Assembly (NCBI GenBank): GCA_964571375.1
Contig: CAZNBL010000010.1
Location: 1 to 37,320, forward strand
Length of the DNA: 37,320 bases
Source of the DNA: JAFTYR01 sp964571375
GTDB taxonomy: Bacteria; Pseudomonadota; Gammaproteobacteria; Burkholderiales; Burkholderiaceae_F
Direction of reading: 5' to 3'
Numbering within the stretch: position 1 is the first letter of the stretch; every line of letters begins with the position of its first letter. This document shows, piece after piece, positions 16,864-25,418 of this stretch. The notes beneath the pieces were generated by a model. The model worked only from the letters and a program-made list of their open reading frames with translations. It was not told the origin of the DNA and did not search any database. Position numbers and translations under genes: made by a program.

Positions 16864-18510
16864 GCCAGTTCGCCCCCGAGAGTGTGCGGATAAACGTCGG
16901 TGATACGGACATTGATCATCTGACCGATCAGAGCTTCTTCACCCTTGAATGTCACGATACGGTTGTTATCGGTACGGGCGCTCAGATAGCCTTCGCCTCT
17001 CTTGGCTTCGCCGACAACCAGAACGCGCTGAACTGTGCCGACCATGCGCTGGGAAATTTCCTGAGCGTGCTCGGTGTTGAGCTTCTGCAGTCTCTGCAGA
17101 CGTTCGAGCTTCACGTCCTGCGGTGTATCGTCCGGCATTTCGGCTGCCGGCGTACCGGGACGCTTGGAGTAAACGAAGGAGAAGCTGGCATCGAATTTAA
17201 CGTCTTCGATCAGAGCCATTGTCTTTTCAAAGTCTTCGGCTGTTTCAGTCGGAAAGCCGACGATAAAGTCGGTTGCGATGCTGATATCCGGACGAATGGC
17301 ACGAAGCTTACGAATAATGGACTTGTACTCGAGTGCGGTGTAGCCGCGCTTCATTGCGGCAAGTACGCGGTCGCTGCCGGCCTGAACCGGAAGGTGTACG
17401 TGGTTGGCAAGCTTCGGAATCGTGCCGTAGGCTTCGATCAGGCGCTTGCTGAATTCTGTCGGATGCGACGTGGTGTAGCGGATACGTTCGATGCCGTCGA
17501 TTTCGGCAACGTATTCGAGCAGCATGGCAAAGTCGGCGATTTCTCCGTCGGGACCTTCGCCGCGGTATGCATTGACGTTCTGACCGAGCAGAGTCACTTC
17601 CTTGACACCCTGAGCGGCAAGTTGCATGACTTCAACAAGCACATCGCTCATCGGACGGGAAATTTCTTCGCCGCGGGTATACGGAACCACGCAGTAGGAG
17701 CAGTATTTGCTGCAGCCTTCCATGATGGAAACGAATGCTGTGGCACCTTCGGCATGCGGCTCCGGCAGATGATCGAACTTTTCGATTTCCGGGAAGCTGA
17801 TATCAACCTGAGGACGGCCGCTGGCATTGCGCTTGGCCATCAGATCGGGCAGGCGGTGCAGAGTCTGCGGGCCGAAAACAACGTCGACGTACGGAGCTCG
17901 GCGCACGATATTGGCACCTTCCTGGCTGGCAACACTGAGCGGCAAGTTGCATGACTTCAACAAGCACATCGCTCATCGGACGGGAAATTTCTTCGCCGCG
18001 GGTATACGGAACCACGCAGTAGGAGCAGTATTTGCTGCAGCCTTCCATGATGGAAACGAATGCTGTGGCACCTTCGGCATGCGGCTCCGGCAGATGATCG
18101 AACTTTTCGATTTCCGGGAAGCTGATATCAACCTGAGGACGGCCGCTGGCATTGCGCTTGGCCATCAGATCGGGCAGGCGGTGCAGAGTCTGCGGGCCGA
18201 AAACAACGTCGACGTACGGAGCTCGGCGCACGATATTGGCACCTTCCTGGCTGGCAACACAGCCGCCGACGGCAATGCGCATTTCAGGTTTGAGCTTCTT
18301 TAATTCTCTGACTCGGCCGAGGTCGGAAAACACCTTTTCCTGGGCCTTTTCACGAATGGAGCAGGTATTGAAAATGACGAGATCAGCCTGTTCGATATCG
18401 TCGGTGGGCTCGTATTCGCCCTTATCCTTAACGAGGTCAGCAATCTTGCCAGAGTCGTATTCGTTCATCTGGCAACCGAAAGTCTTGATATAGAATTTTT
18501 TCGCGTTCAC
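16860..18510 (-). pseudogene. miaB: tRNA-2-methylthio-N6-dimethylallyladenosine synthase MiaB, frameshifted by a 325-bp tandem duplication
   Basis: MiaB is a radical-SAM iron-sulfur enzyme that adds the methylthio group to i6A37 of tRNAs reading UNN codons. Translation from the GTG at 18510 gives the N-terminal methylthiotransferase domain, with cysteines in FGCQMNE, NTCSIRE and GGCVAS, and the radical-SAM CSKYCSYC. It then shifts frame after VEVMQLAAQ and stops at 17803 (235 residues). The remainder, from ASQEGANIV through the radical-SAM and TRAM domains to GGELA, is open from 17969 to 16860 in another frame. Removing one 325-bp copy restores a continuous 441-residue MiaB of normal length. 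Either the gene is inactivated in this strain or the duplication is an assembly error. It heads the ybeZ-ybeY-corC-lnt run and overlaps ybeZ by four bases. Confidence 0.92.
17610..18260. repeat. Exact 325-bp direct tandem duplication inside miaB
   Basis: The block at 17611-17935 is repeated at 17936-18260. Reading both copies side by side I find no difference. Period 325 equals 108 codons plus one base, which is why the reading frame is lost. A single shared base (C at 17610 and 17935, and again at 18260) marks the junction, so no long flanking homology explains its origin. The unit covers the region from GGCVAS through the radical-SAM cysteines to VEVMQLAAQ. Confidence 0.97.
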
Positions 18511-18629
18511 GGTTTATGTCCGGTGGCGGTTAATCAAAAGGTCGATAACTATACATCCGTTGGATGTGTCATGGCTTATTGAAAAACAGAACTTATTCTT
18601 ATTTTTCAATGAGTAAAAATTATATTGCT

Positions 18630-19442
18630 TCAGTCAGCCTTCGGGGACAGGTATAAGGGCGCCTTGACCGAAACTGTCTCAGACGGCTCCTTGAGTTTGA
18701 CGGCTGTGAGACGGCCGCCCCAAATACAGGCGGTATCGAGGAAATGAAGATTCTTCCATTCAACCGAACCGAGCGTGGACCAATGTCCGAAAACGACAGG
18801 TACGTCTGCAGTCTTTCTGCCCGGATACTTAAACCAGGGAATCAGTGCCGGATCCGTATCTTTCGGAGAAAGCTTGGCCGAATACTCCATCGTTCCGTCG
18901 CTGTTGAGGTAGCGGGTACGGGTGAATACATTGGTAATGCCGCGAAGACGGTCCCAACCCTCGGCATCCTCGCTCCACTGATCCTTGCCGAAAAGATTGC
19001 CGATATTGTCTTTCCAATCGTCGGCCTGCAGCACCTTCTCCACTTCTCTGGAATAGGCTAGAGAATCGCTTAAGCTCCAAGACCAATGCGTTGCCGCATG
19101 GACGCAGAGAAAGCCTTTCTTTTCGATTGCGAGAGGTTTGTTTCGAATCCAGTCAATGATGTCGTCACAGTCCGGGGCATCGAGAATCTGATCGATAGTA
19201 TCTCTCGGATTCATTTTACGGACACCGGCATACACGCCGAGCAGATGAATTTCATGATTGCCGAGCACGGCGTCGCATCGGTCTCCGAGATCCATGATCC
19301 TGCGGATCGTATCAAGTGTCTGAGGTCCGCGATTAATGGTATCGCCGATAAAAAGATATTTTGCTTTGGAAGGAAGGGTTTCAAGCAGTGCATCGAGACT
19401 TTTCAGACATCCGTGCACATCGCCGATTGCGTAAACAGCCAT
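18630..19442 (-). CDS. apaH: ApaH-family bis(5'-nucleosyl)-tetraphosphatase, copy 1 (divergent)
   Basis: ApaH cleaves Ap4A and related dinucleoside polyphosphates and can remove Np4 caps from RNA. The 270-residue product has the metallophosphatase motifs GDVHG (7-11), GDTINRG (33-39) and GNHE (61-64), and a late GHWS motif. Two normally conserved ApaH positions differ: HAATHW (115-120) replaces the usual HAG-[IV]-x-P-x-W, and LDTACIWGG replaces LDTGCCWGG. It may have a changed substrate preference. It is a single gene with an AT-rich hairpin (18578-18610) downstream before miaB. A second, more typical copy is at 29353-30156. Confidence 0.9.
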   Translation of the reverse strand: MAVYAIGDVHGCLKSLDALLETLPSKAKYLFIGDTINRGPQTLDTIRRIMDLGDRCDAVLGNHEIHLLGVYAGVRKMNPRDTIDQILDAPDCDDIIDWIRNKPLAIEKKGFLCVHAATHWSWSLSDSLAYSREVEKVLQADDWKDNIGNLFGKDQWSEDAEGWDRLRGITNVFTRTRYLNSDGTMEYSAKLSPKDTDPALIPWFKYPGRKTADVPVVFGHWSTLGSVEWKNLHFLDTACIWGGRLTAVKLKEPSETVSVKAPLYLSPKAD

Positions 19443-19526
19443 CTTTAAGCCTTTGCAAACCCTGGCGGCCGAAAGCCTCGGGTGCTTGCAGTCAAAGTGA
19501 AAAATACGGTTTTCTACCGCACATGC

Positions 19527-19555
19527 AAAAAGACCACCCGTTTAGGGTGGTCTTT
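19527..19555 (-). terminator. Rho-independent terminator of the tRNA gene
   Basis: An 11-bp perfect stem (19529-19539 with 19545-19555) with a 5-base loop lies 10 bases downstream of the tRNA 3' end on the minus strand and ends in five T residues. It separates the tRNA from apaH copy 1. Confidence 0.85.
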
Positions 19556-19564
19556 GGAATTCGG

Positions 19565-19641
19565 TGGTGGCGAATCAGGGACTCGAACCCCGGACACAAG
19601 GATTATGATTCCTCTGCTCTAACCGACTGAGCTAATTCGCC
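19565..19641 (-). tRNA. tRNA with CAU anticodon, most likely elongator tRNA-Met
   Basis: The minus strand folds into a complete cloverleaf of 77 bases. The acceptor stem is GGCGAAT with ATTCGCC, discriminator A, and an encoded CCA (19565-19567). The D arm contains TAGCTCAGTCGGTTAGAGC, the anticodon loop is ATCATAA with anticodon CAT, and the T arm contains GGTTCGAGTCC. The acceptor stem is fully paired, so it is not the initiator type with an unpaired first base. A tRNA-Ile2 (lysidine-modified CAU) cannot be fully excluded by eye, but elongator Met fits the overall sequence better. Confidence 0.93.
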
Positions 19642-19655
19642 ACAAGAGGATTCGA

Positions 19656-19684
19656 ATTGTATAGGAGGAATTTTGAGTTGGCAA
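19656..19684 (-). promoter_or_regulatory. Sigma-70 promoter of the tRNA gene
   Basis: On the minus strand a TTGCCA -35 box (19679-19684) and a TACAAT -10 box (19656-19661) are separated by exactly 17 bases. Transcription would start about 8 bases before the mature tRNA. Confidence 0.7.
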
Positions 19685-19807
19685 GTGCTTTTTTCATCAA
19701 ATACCATAAATGCGGTATGCCAATTGATAAAAAATTTAGCGCCCACTCATCTAATTTCCCGCCAAAACCCTTGTGTCTCAAGGGTTTTAGGCATTTTTTA
19801 GACATTC

Positions 19808-19853
19808 AAAAAAAATTACTGCCCGTACCGTTTTTTTTCGATAGCGGGCAGTA
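19808..19853 (-). terminator. Rho-independent terminator downstream of thiD
   Basis: A 9-bp GC-rich stem (19817-19825 with 19845-19853), extended by an inner stem closing on a run of A residues, is followed on the minus strand by eight T residues (19808-19815). It lies 25 bases after the thiD stop and ends the phosphohexomutase-waaC-waaA-thiD transcript. Confidence 0.9.
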
Positions 19854-19877
19854 TGAATCACAAAAAAATATTCTTTT

Positions 19878-20699
19878 TTATCGATTCCACATATCGTAGA
19901 AGTGGTGAACCGGTCCGTGACCGCGGCCGACTTCGATTTCATCGGCGTGTCGGATGGCTTCCGTAATGTAGTTCTTAGCTGTACGGGCTGCGATCGGTAC
20001 ATCCGTAGACTGCGGCAGCAGCGCGGCCAAAGCAGAAGAAAGCGTACAGCCGGTGCCGTGCGTATTCTTCGTTTCAAAACGATCCGAACGCAAACGGATC
20101 ATCTTTCTGCCGTCATAGAGAATATCCTCGGAATAATCGATACCTTCGCGATGGCCGCCCTTCAGATATACCCAGCCGTTTCTCTTCTTAAGCTTCCAAA
20201 GGTCGATTGCAGCAGCTTCCATCAGCTGATCGGAATTAATTTCAATCGAACCGAGAAGAGCCTGTGCCTCCGGCAAGTTCGGCGTTACGATCGTTGCAAG
20301 CGGAAGAAGTTCTTCTCTGAGGGTTTCGATTGCCTTATCCGTCAGAAGTTTGTCGCCGCTTTTAGCCACCATCACAGGATCAAGCACGATATAGCGGGGA
20401 CGCCAGTAACGCAGACGTTCTGCAACAGCCTTAATCAGATTGCTGTCGAAGATCATGCCGATTTTGACCGCATCGATATGCACATCGGAGAAAAGCGTAT
20501 CGATCTGTTTGACAACAAAATCAGTCGGAATCGGCAGAACACCGGTCACGCCCTGAGTATTCTGTGCCGTCACGGCCGTTACCACGCCGCAGGCATACGT
20601 GCCCAGAGCACTCATTGCTTTGACGTCGGCAAAGACACCTGCGCCGCCCGAAGGATCGACGCCGGCAATAGAAAGGATGCTGTATGTCTTATTGCTCAT
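19878..20699 (-). CDS. thiD: Hydroxymethylpyrimidine / phosphomethylpyrimidine kinase
   Basis: ThiD phosphorylates HMP and HMP-P in thiamine diphosphate synthesis or salvage. The 273-residue product begins with the ribokinase-like SIAGVDPSGGAGVFADVK and the GTYACGVVTAVTAQNT segment. It has the VLDPVMVAKSGDKLL motif and ends with the anion-hole NTHGTGCTLSSALA. It overlaps the end of waaA by 11 bases, so a thiamine gene is here the tail of an LPS-core operon. No other thiamine gene and no evident TPP riboswitch accompanies it. It is followed by a strong terminator. Confidence 0.95.
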   Translation of the reverse strand: MSNKTYSILSIAGVDPSGGAGVFADVKAMSALGTYACGVVTAVTAQNTQGVTGVLPIPTDFVVKQIDTLFSDVHIDAVKIGMIFDSNLIKAVAERLRYWRPRYIVLDPVMVAKSGDKLLTDKAIETLREELLPLATIVTPNLPEAQALLGSIEINSDQLMEAAAIDLWKLKKRNGWVYLKGGHREGIDYSEDILYDGRKMIRLRSDRFETKNTHGTGCTLSSALAALLPQSTDVPIAARTAKNYITEAIRHADEIEVGRGHGPVHHFYDMWNR

Positions 20700-22005
20700 G
20701 ATGTTTCTCGTTTAATACTTTCTCGATGACTTTCATCGTTTTTTCAGTTGCGCCGCGCTCCTGCTCAAAGAAGTGTTTGGCAGCTTCTGATACGGCGTTA
20801 CGTTGCTGCGGATCATTCAGGAGTTCGGCTGCACGGACCAATGCTTCGGCCGCATCCGCCGCACGGAGAATAGCGCCCTTCTTTTCCGCTCCTGCTACAG
20901 CCGTAGCGAAATTAAATGTGCTCGGACCGACAACAGTCGGCACACCGACAGCGCACGGTTCGATCATGCTCTGAGAGCCGAACGGAGCGTAGCTGCCGCC
21001 CATCACGGCAACATCGGCCAAACCGTAATAAAAGCCCATTTCGCCCATGCTGTCGCCGAGTACCATCTGAGGGCCTTCTGAGGAAAAAATACGCTTCCAG
21101 TCACGGATATTCGATCGTCGCTCGACACTGAAACCGGCTTTCTTAATCATGCCCTCAACATCATTGAAACGCTGGGGATGACGGGGTACCATCAGCAAAA
21201 GCGGATTGACCGAGGACAAAACATCAGCCTTTTCGCGCAGTGCTTCAAGGAACATCTCCTCTTCGCCTTCTCTTGTGCTGGCAAGAAGAATCACGGGGCG
21301 TTCCGCCTGCTTTTTGAGTTCGTATGCGGTCTGAACCTGTGCATGGTTCGGCGTGAAATCAAATTTCAGGTTGCCTGTAATCTGAATATTCTCGGCACCT
21401 GCCAGAGCAAGGCGCTCTGCATCCGCCTGACTCTGTGCGAGAGTAACGGTCAGGCGCTGCATTGCAGGCTTAAGCAAAGAAGAAAGTTTTTTAGCCTGAT
21501 TCAGAGATTTTTCCGAAAGACGTCCGTTGACCAAAAGCACCGGAAGCTCCATCTGTCGGGCAATATAGGTCAGGTTCGGCCAGACCTCTGTTTCCATCAG
21601 AAGGCAGATCGACGGTTCGGTTGCCTTAATAAATTTCTTAACAGCGTACGGCGTATCGTAGGGCAGATAGCTCAGTTCGACTCTGGCACCGTACTTCTTT
21701 TCGTAACTTCTGCCGACATCGCGCCCTGTCGGCGTCATGCAGGTCAGAAGAATATCGACATTCGGCCAACGGGCGAGAATCTCGTCCATCAGAGGGAAGG
21801 CTGCACGAGTCTCACCGACAGAAACTGCATGAATCCAAACGCGCGTACGACCTTTTCTGCGGGCCGGATACGTTGCCGTACCGAAACGCTCGTCCCAGTT
21901 TTCTTTGTACTCAGGCTGCTTCTTGCCGCGCTTGAGCAGGTACAGCATGGCAAGCGGTGCGGCAACGTACAGCAGACAACTATAAATCGGACGCGGAATG
22001 TACAT
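20689..22005 (-). CDS. waaA: 3-deoxy-D-manno-octulosonic acid (Kdo) transferase
   Basis: WaaA attaches Kdo to lipid IVA at the cytoplasmic face of the inner membrane, an essential step in LPS assembly. The 438-residue GT30 protein has an N-terminal membrane anchor (about 6-23). The glycosyltransferase core follows, with WIHAVSVGETRAA (about 55-67), LLMETEVWPNL and the donor-binding region LGDSMGEMGFYYGLADVAVMGGS. The start at 22005 follows AAGGTG placed inside the end of waaC; the two genes overlap by 26 bases. Confidence 0.95.
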   Translation of the reverse strand: MYIPRPIYSCLLYVAAPLAMLYLLKRGKKQPEYKENWDERFGTATYPARRKGRTRVWIHAVSVGETRAAFPLMDEILARWPNVDILLTCMTPTGRDVGRSYEKKYGARVELSYLPYDTPYAVKKFIKATEPSICLLMETEVWPNLTYIARQMELPVLLVNGRLSEKSLNQAKKLSSLLKPAMQRLTVTLAQSQADAERLALAGAENIQITGNLKFDFTPNHAQVQTAYELKKQAERPVILLASTREGEEEMFLEALREKADVLSSVNPLLLMVPRHPQRFNDVEGMIKKAGFSVERRSNIRDWKRIFSSEGPQMVLGDSMGEMGFYYGLADVAVMGGSYAPFGSQSMIEPCAVGVPTVVGPSTFNFATAVAGAEKKGAILRAADAAEALVRAAELLNDPQQRNAVSEAAKHFFEQERGATEKTMKVIEKVLNEKHHEQ

Positions 22006-22942
22006 GAATCACCTTTTCCAATGCCGAATAAACTTCCGTAACTTCAGGACAGCAATCCACACCGCCGAGACCGACCTTCGGTCCGTTGCCGACCAACGGA
22101 ACAAGCTCGATCGGATAGTCTCTGAAAATACCGACTGTCGGAATGCCGACAGCTGCGCTCAGATGCGTCATACCGGTATCGAGACCGACCGTCGCACGGC
22201 TCGTACGAATAAGCTCGATCATCTCGCGGATACTCTTTCTGTCGGGAACCGATGCACCGGAACCGATCCCCTGAGCAAGGCGGTTTGCTCTCTGTCTTTC
22301 TTCCTCGCTTCCCCAGGGAAGAAGAATATTCATGCCGAGCGCGCAAACCTTTTTACCGAGTTCAATCCACTTAGTCTCGGGCCAAAGCTTGGTATCACGG
22401 CTCGTATTGGCAAAAAACAAAACGGTATTACCGCTCTGAGCCGCCGGATCGATACCGAAATTCGGAGCGTCGGACGGAATTTCATAACCCAAAGCCTGAG
22501 CGGCAAGCGCTCTGCAACGGTCGATTGCCGGAAGTTTTCGGGAAACCGTAAATTTATGCGTATAGAAACGCGATGCCAGAGGCTCTTTGATCGATGCGGA
22601 GTCATAACCGCTGACAGCAACGCCGGCCATTCTGGCAAGGAATACGCTCTTAAGGAGCCCCTGCAGATCGATCACTGCGTCGTACCGCTCAGCCTTCAGA
22701 GCAGCTGAGAGCGCCGAGATGGCAACTCTCGTTTCTTTGGCAAAAAGTTTCTTTCTCCAGGCCCTTACCTGACAGGTCAGAACCTTGTCGACAGCACCGC
22801 ACGACTGCGGGATACCGGCAAAAGAAGCTTCGACAAGCCAGTGAATCTCGGCCTGAGGAAATCTCGATTTAATGTCATGAACCACCGGAAGGGCGTGAAC
22901 CACGTCCCCCATCGAGGTTGTTTTCACCAAAAGAATCTTCAC
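21980..22942 (-). CDS. waaC: Lipopolysaccharide heptosyltransferase I
   Basis: WaaC adds the first L-glycero-D-manno-heptose to Kdo2-lipid A, using the ADP-heptose made by the hld genes next door. The 320-residue GT9 protein starts MKILLVKTTSMGDVVHALPV, the classic heptosyltransferase I N-terminus. It contains FFANTSRDTKLWPETKW and the donor-site GLDTGMTHLSAAVGIPTVGIF segment. The start codon is GTG at 22942, 12 bases after the phosphohexomutase stop. It overlaps waaA by 26 bases. Confidence 0.94.
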   Translation of the reverse strand: MKILLVKTTSMGDVVHALPVVHDIKSRFPQAEIHWLVEASFAGIPQSCGAVDKVLTCQVRAWRKKLFAKETRVAISALSAALKAERYDAVIDLQGLLKSVFLARMAGVAVSGYDSASIKEPLASRFYTHKFTVSRKLPAIDRCRALAAQALGYEIPSDAPNFGIDPAAQSGNTVLFFANTSRDTKLWPETKWIELGKKVCALGMNILLPWGSEEERQRANRLAQGIGSGASVPDRKSIREMIELIRTSRATVGLDTGMTHLSAAVGIPTVGIFRDYPIELVPLVGNGPKVGLGGVDCCPEVTEVYSALEKVIHVHSASDL

Positions 22943-22954
22943 TGCACGCGCCTT

Positions 22955-24340
22955 TTAGAAAGGAAGGTTGACTGCGGGAGCAACCTTCTGAATTTCCTCA
23001 CGGAATCGGGCCTGGATACGCTTAAGCGCTTCTTCGGTATCGGCTTCGAAGCGAAGTACGACTACCGGAGTAGTGTTCGAGGGACGTGCCAGAGCAAAGC
23101 CGTCCGCCCATTCCACGCGGATACCGTCGATTGTGACAATATTTTCTGCGTCGTCAAACTTTGCGTTGGCTCGGAGAGCTTCGACCAATGTGAAGTTTTC
23201 ACCTTCCGCTGTCGGAATCTGAAGTTCCGGAGTGCAGATTGCATTCGGCAGCTTCTTGAGAATATCGTCAGAATGCGCAGCGCGGCTCAATACTTCAAGC
23301 AGACGGGCACCGGCATAAACGCCGTCGTCAAAACCGGGCCAGCGGTCGTTAAAGAAGATGTGTCCGCTCATTTCACCGGCAAAGTCGGCGTGAACCTCCT
23401 TCATCTTTGCCTTGATCAGAGAGTGACCGGTGCGGGAGATCACACCCTTGCCGCCTCTGCTTTCGACAAACGGCTGAATATTACGTGTGCACTTAACGTC
23501 ATAGACGATGACAGCACCCTGCTTCTTGGAGACAATATCGTCGGCAAAGAGCATAACCAGACGGTCCGGGAAAATAATTTCACCGTCCTTGGTCACAACA
23601 CCGAGTCGGTCGCCGTCACCGTCGAAAGCTACGCCGACTTCTGCATCGCCTTCGCGAAGAGCCTTCTTCAGATCTTCGAGGTTTTCCGGCTTGGAAGGAT
23701 CGGGATGGTGGTTCGGGAAATGACCGTCGATGTCGGTATAAAGCTCTTCGACTTCAATGCCGAGACGCTTGAAAAGCTCGACGGCATTCGGACCGGCAAC
23801 ACCGTTGCCCGCATCCATCACGACCTTGATCGGACGGGCGATCTTCACGTCGTCTGTGATTGCCTTGAGGTAATCGGGAACAACGTCGATCTGCTCACAG
23901 GTACCTGCGGTTTCGGCTGTATAAAGATTGCCGCTCTGAATCATGGAGAGCAACTCCTGAATACCGTCGCCGTAAAGCGTAGTGCCGTTGAGCATCATCT
24001 TCAGACCGTTGTATTCGGGAGGATTGTGGCTACCTGTAATAGCAACGCCGCTACCGGTATTAAGCTGCTTGGTAGCAAAGTAAAGGATCGGTGTTGCAAC
24101 AGAACCGATATCGATAACATCGATACCTGCCTTGCAGATACCGGCTGTCAGGGCCTTCTGCAGTCTCGGACCGGTAAGACGACCGTCTCTGCCGACGCAG
24201 ATCTTGCTGACGCCGAGTTCACGGGCCTTTGTACCGAGAGCCTGACCGATCAGCGTACATGCCTCTTCGGTGAGTGTCTTATCAACGACACCGCGGATGT
24301 CGTAGGCCTTGAAAATAGACGGAGAAATCGTTGCGTTCAT
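22955..24340 (-). CDS. Phosphomannomutase / phosphoglucomutase (ManB/AlgC type)
   Basis: The 461-residue alpha-D-phosphohexomutase interconverts hexose 1- and 6-phosphates for sugar-nucleotide supply. It has the four expected domains: the phosphoserine loop TGSHNPPEYNG (S104), the metal-binding DGDGDRLG, the sugar-specificity loop GEMSGHIFF, and the C-terminal phosphate-binding RPSNTTPV. GEMSGH suits an AlgC-like enzyme acting on both glucose and mannose phosphates, but this cannot be fixed by sequence alone. As first gene of a minus-strand operon with waaC, waaA and thiD it is probably involved in LPS core synthesis. It is divergent from hldA across 121 bases. Confidence 0.92.
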   Translation of the reverse strand: MNATISPSIFKAYDIRGVVDKTLTEEACTLIGQALGTKARELGVSKICVGRDGRLTGPRLQKALTAGICKAGIDVIDIGSVATPILYFATKQLNTGSGVAITGSHNPPEYNGLKMMLNGTTLYGDGIQELLSMIQSGNLYTAETAGTCEQIDVVPDYLKAITDDVKIARPIKVVMDAGNGVAGPNAVELFKRLGIEVEELYTDIDGHFPNHHPDPSKPENLEDLKKALREGDAEVGVAFDGDGDRLGVVTKDGEIIFPDRLVMLFADDIVSKKQGAVIVYDVKCTRNIQPFVESRGGKGVISRTGHSLIKAKMKEVHADFAGEMSGHIFFNDRWPGFDDGVYAGARLLEVLSRAAHSDDILKKLPNAICTPELQIPTAEGENFTLVEALRANAKFDDAENIVTIDGIRVEWADGFALARPSNTTPVVVLRFEADTEEALKRIQARFREEIQKVAPAVNLPF

Positions 24341-24461
24341 AAATTTTGCCCTGCCTGAAAATTCAATAGAGTCAGCGCAATTTTAACGATGGCAAACAAC
24401 TTTAACCAACTTTCTTCTTCAGGACGGTAAAATTAAAGAATTGACTTAAAGCGAAATCACC

Positions 24462-25409
24462 ATGGACAACGAAACACTCAGTCCTATTGAGCAGGCATCC
24501 GTCCTCGTCGTGGGCGACGCCATGCTGGACCGTTATTGGTTCGGAGACGCCAATCGAATCTCTCCGGAAGCTCCGGTCCCCGTTGTACGCGTAACCCGCA
24601 CAGAAGACCGTCTCGGCGGTGCAGCCAACGTTGCGCGCAACGCAGCATCTCTCGGCGCAAAAACCTCTCTTTTAGCTATGATCGGCGACGACGAAGCCGG
24701 CAACAAGTTGTTTTCTCTTCTTGAAGAAGCACGTGTACGTCCCTGCCTGTCGCGCACCCGCGGCGTAGCCACAACATTGAAGCTGCGCATCCTGGCCCGC
24801 AATCAGCAGATGGTCCGTACCGACTTCGAATCTTCACCGGACGGTTCTGCTCTCGACCATCACGACAACCGTTTCTCCGCCCTGTTGCCCGAGCATGACG
24901 TCGTCATCCTCTCCGACTACGGCAAAGGCGGTCTCGAGCGTATCGCCAACATGATTGCTCAGGGCCGAGCTCAGGGTAAACGCATCCTGATCGACCCGAA
25001 GGGCGACAACTATTCGAAGTACAAGAACGCAACAGTTATCACTCCGAACCGCAACGAACTTGCACAGGTCGTCGGTTCCTGGTCGAGCGAAGAAGATCTC
25101 TTCAACCGCGCCCAGAATCTTCGCCGCGAACTGAATCTTGAAAAGATTCTTCTTACCCGCAGCGAAGAAGGTATGACGCTTTTTGACGATGACGGCGCCT
25201 GGTCGGTACCGGCTCAGGCCCGCGAAGTCTTCGACGTCTCCGGCGCCGGCGATACTGTAATCGCTATTCTCGGCACCATGCTTGCCGCCGGAGCAGACTG
25301 GAAGACCGCTGTGCTCTGCGCCAACAAGGCAGGCAGCATCGTTGTCGGCAAGGTCGGTACGGCCACCGTCACATACGATGAACTTTTTCCTAACGGATAT
25401 TCCATTTAA
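24462..25409 (+). CDS. hldA: D-glycero-beta-D-manno-heptose-7-phosphate kinase
   Basis: HldA phosphorylates heptose 7-phosphate at C1, the second step of ADP-heptose synthesis. The 315-residue ribokinase-family protein has VVGDAMLDRYWFG (about 15-27), the GGAANVARNAASLGA substrate segment, ITPNRNEL and the catalytic DVSGAGDT near residue 260. It matches the kinase half of bifunctional HldE; the adenylyltransferase half is encoded separately as hldC at the end of the same operon. The ATG at 24462 has only a weak ribosome-binding site. hldD follows after 9 bases. Confidence 0.94.
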   Translation: MDNETLSPIEQASVLVVGDAMLDRYWFGDANRISPEAPVPVVRVTRTEDRLGGAANVARNAASLGAKTSLLAMIGDDEAGNKLFSLLEEARVRPCLSRTRGVATTLKLRILARNQQMVRTDFESSPDGSALDHHDNRFSALLPEHDVVILSDYGKGGLERIANMIAQGRAQGKRILIDPKGDNYSKYKNATVITPNRNELAQVVGSWSSEEDLFNRAQNLRRELNLEKILLTRSEEGMTLFDDDGAWSVPAQAREVFDVSGAGDTVIAILGTMLAAGADWKTAVLCANKAGSIVVGKVGTATVTYDELFPNGYSI

Positions 25410-25418
25410 AGGATTGAT

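Noticed and set aside
16860..17969. A separate 369-residue radical-SAM gene starting MCLLKSCNL
   Set aside because: Its first residues are read out of frame from the duplication junction. It is the 3' part of the broken miaB and not an independent gene.
19764..19799. A 10-bp hairpin followed by six T residues on the plus strand
   Set aside because: No plus-strand gene ends there. It lies beyond the convincing thiD terminator and may only be a backup or a remnant.
19443..19877. Search for a mobile-element or prophage attachment at the tRNA gene
   Set aside because: No integrase, no direct repeat of the tRNA 3' end and no atypical genes are seen next to it.
22841..24358. A 505-codon open frame on the plus strand
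   Set aside because: Antisense to the phosphohexomutase gene, whose motifs are complete on the minus strand.
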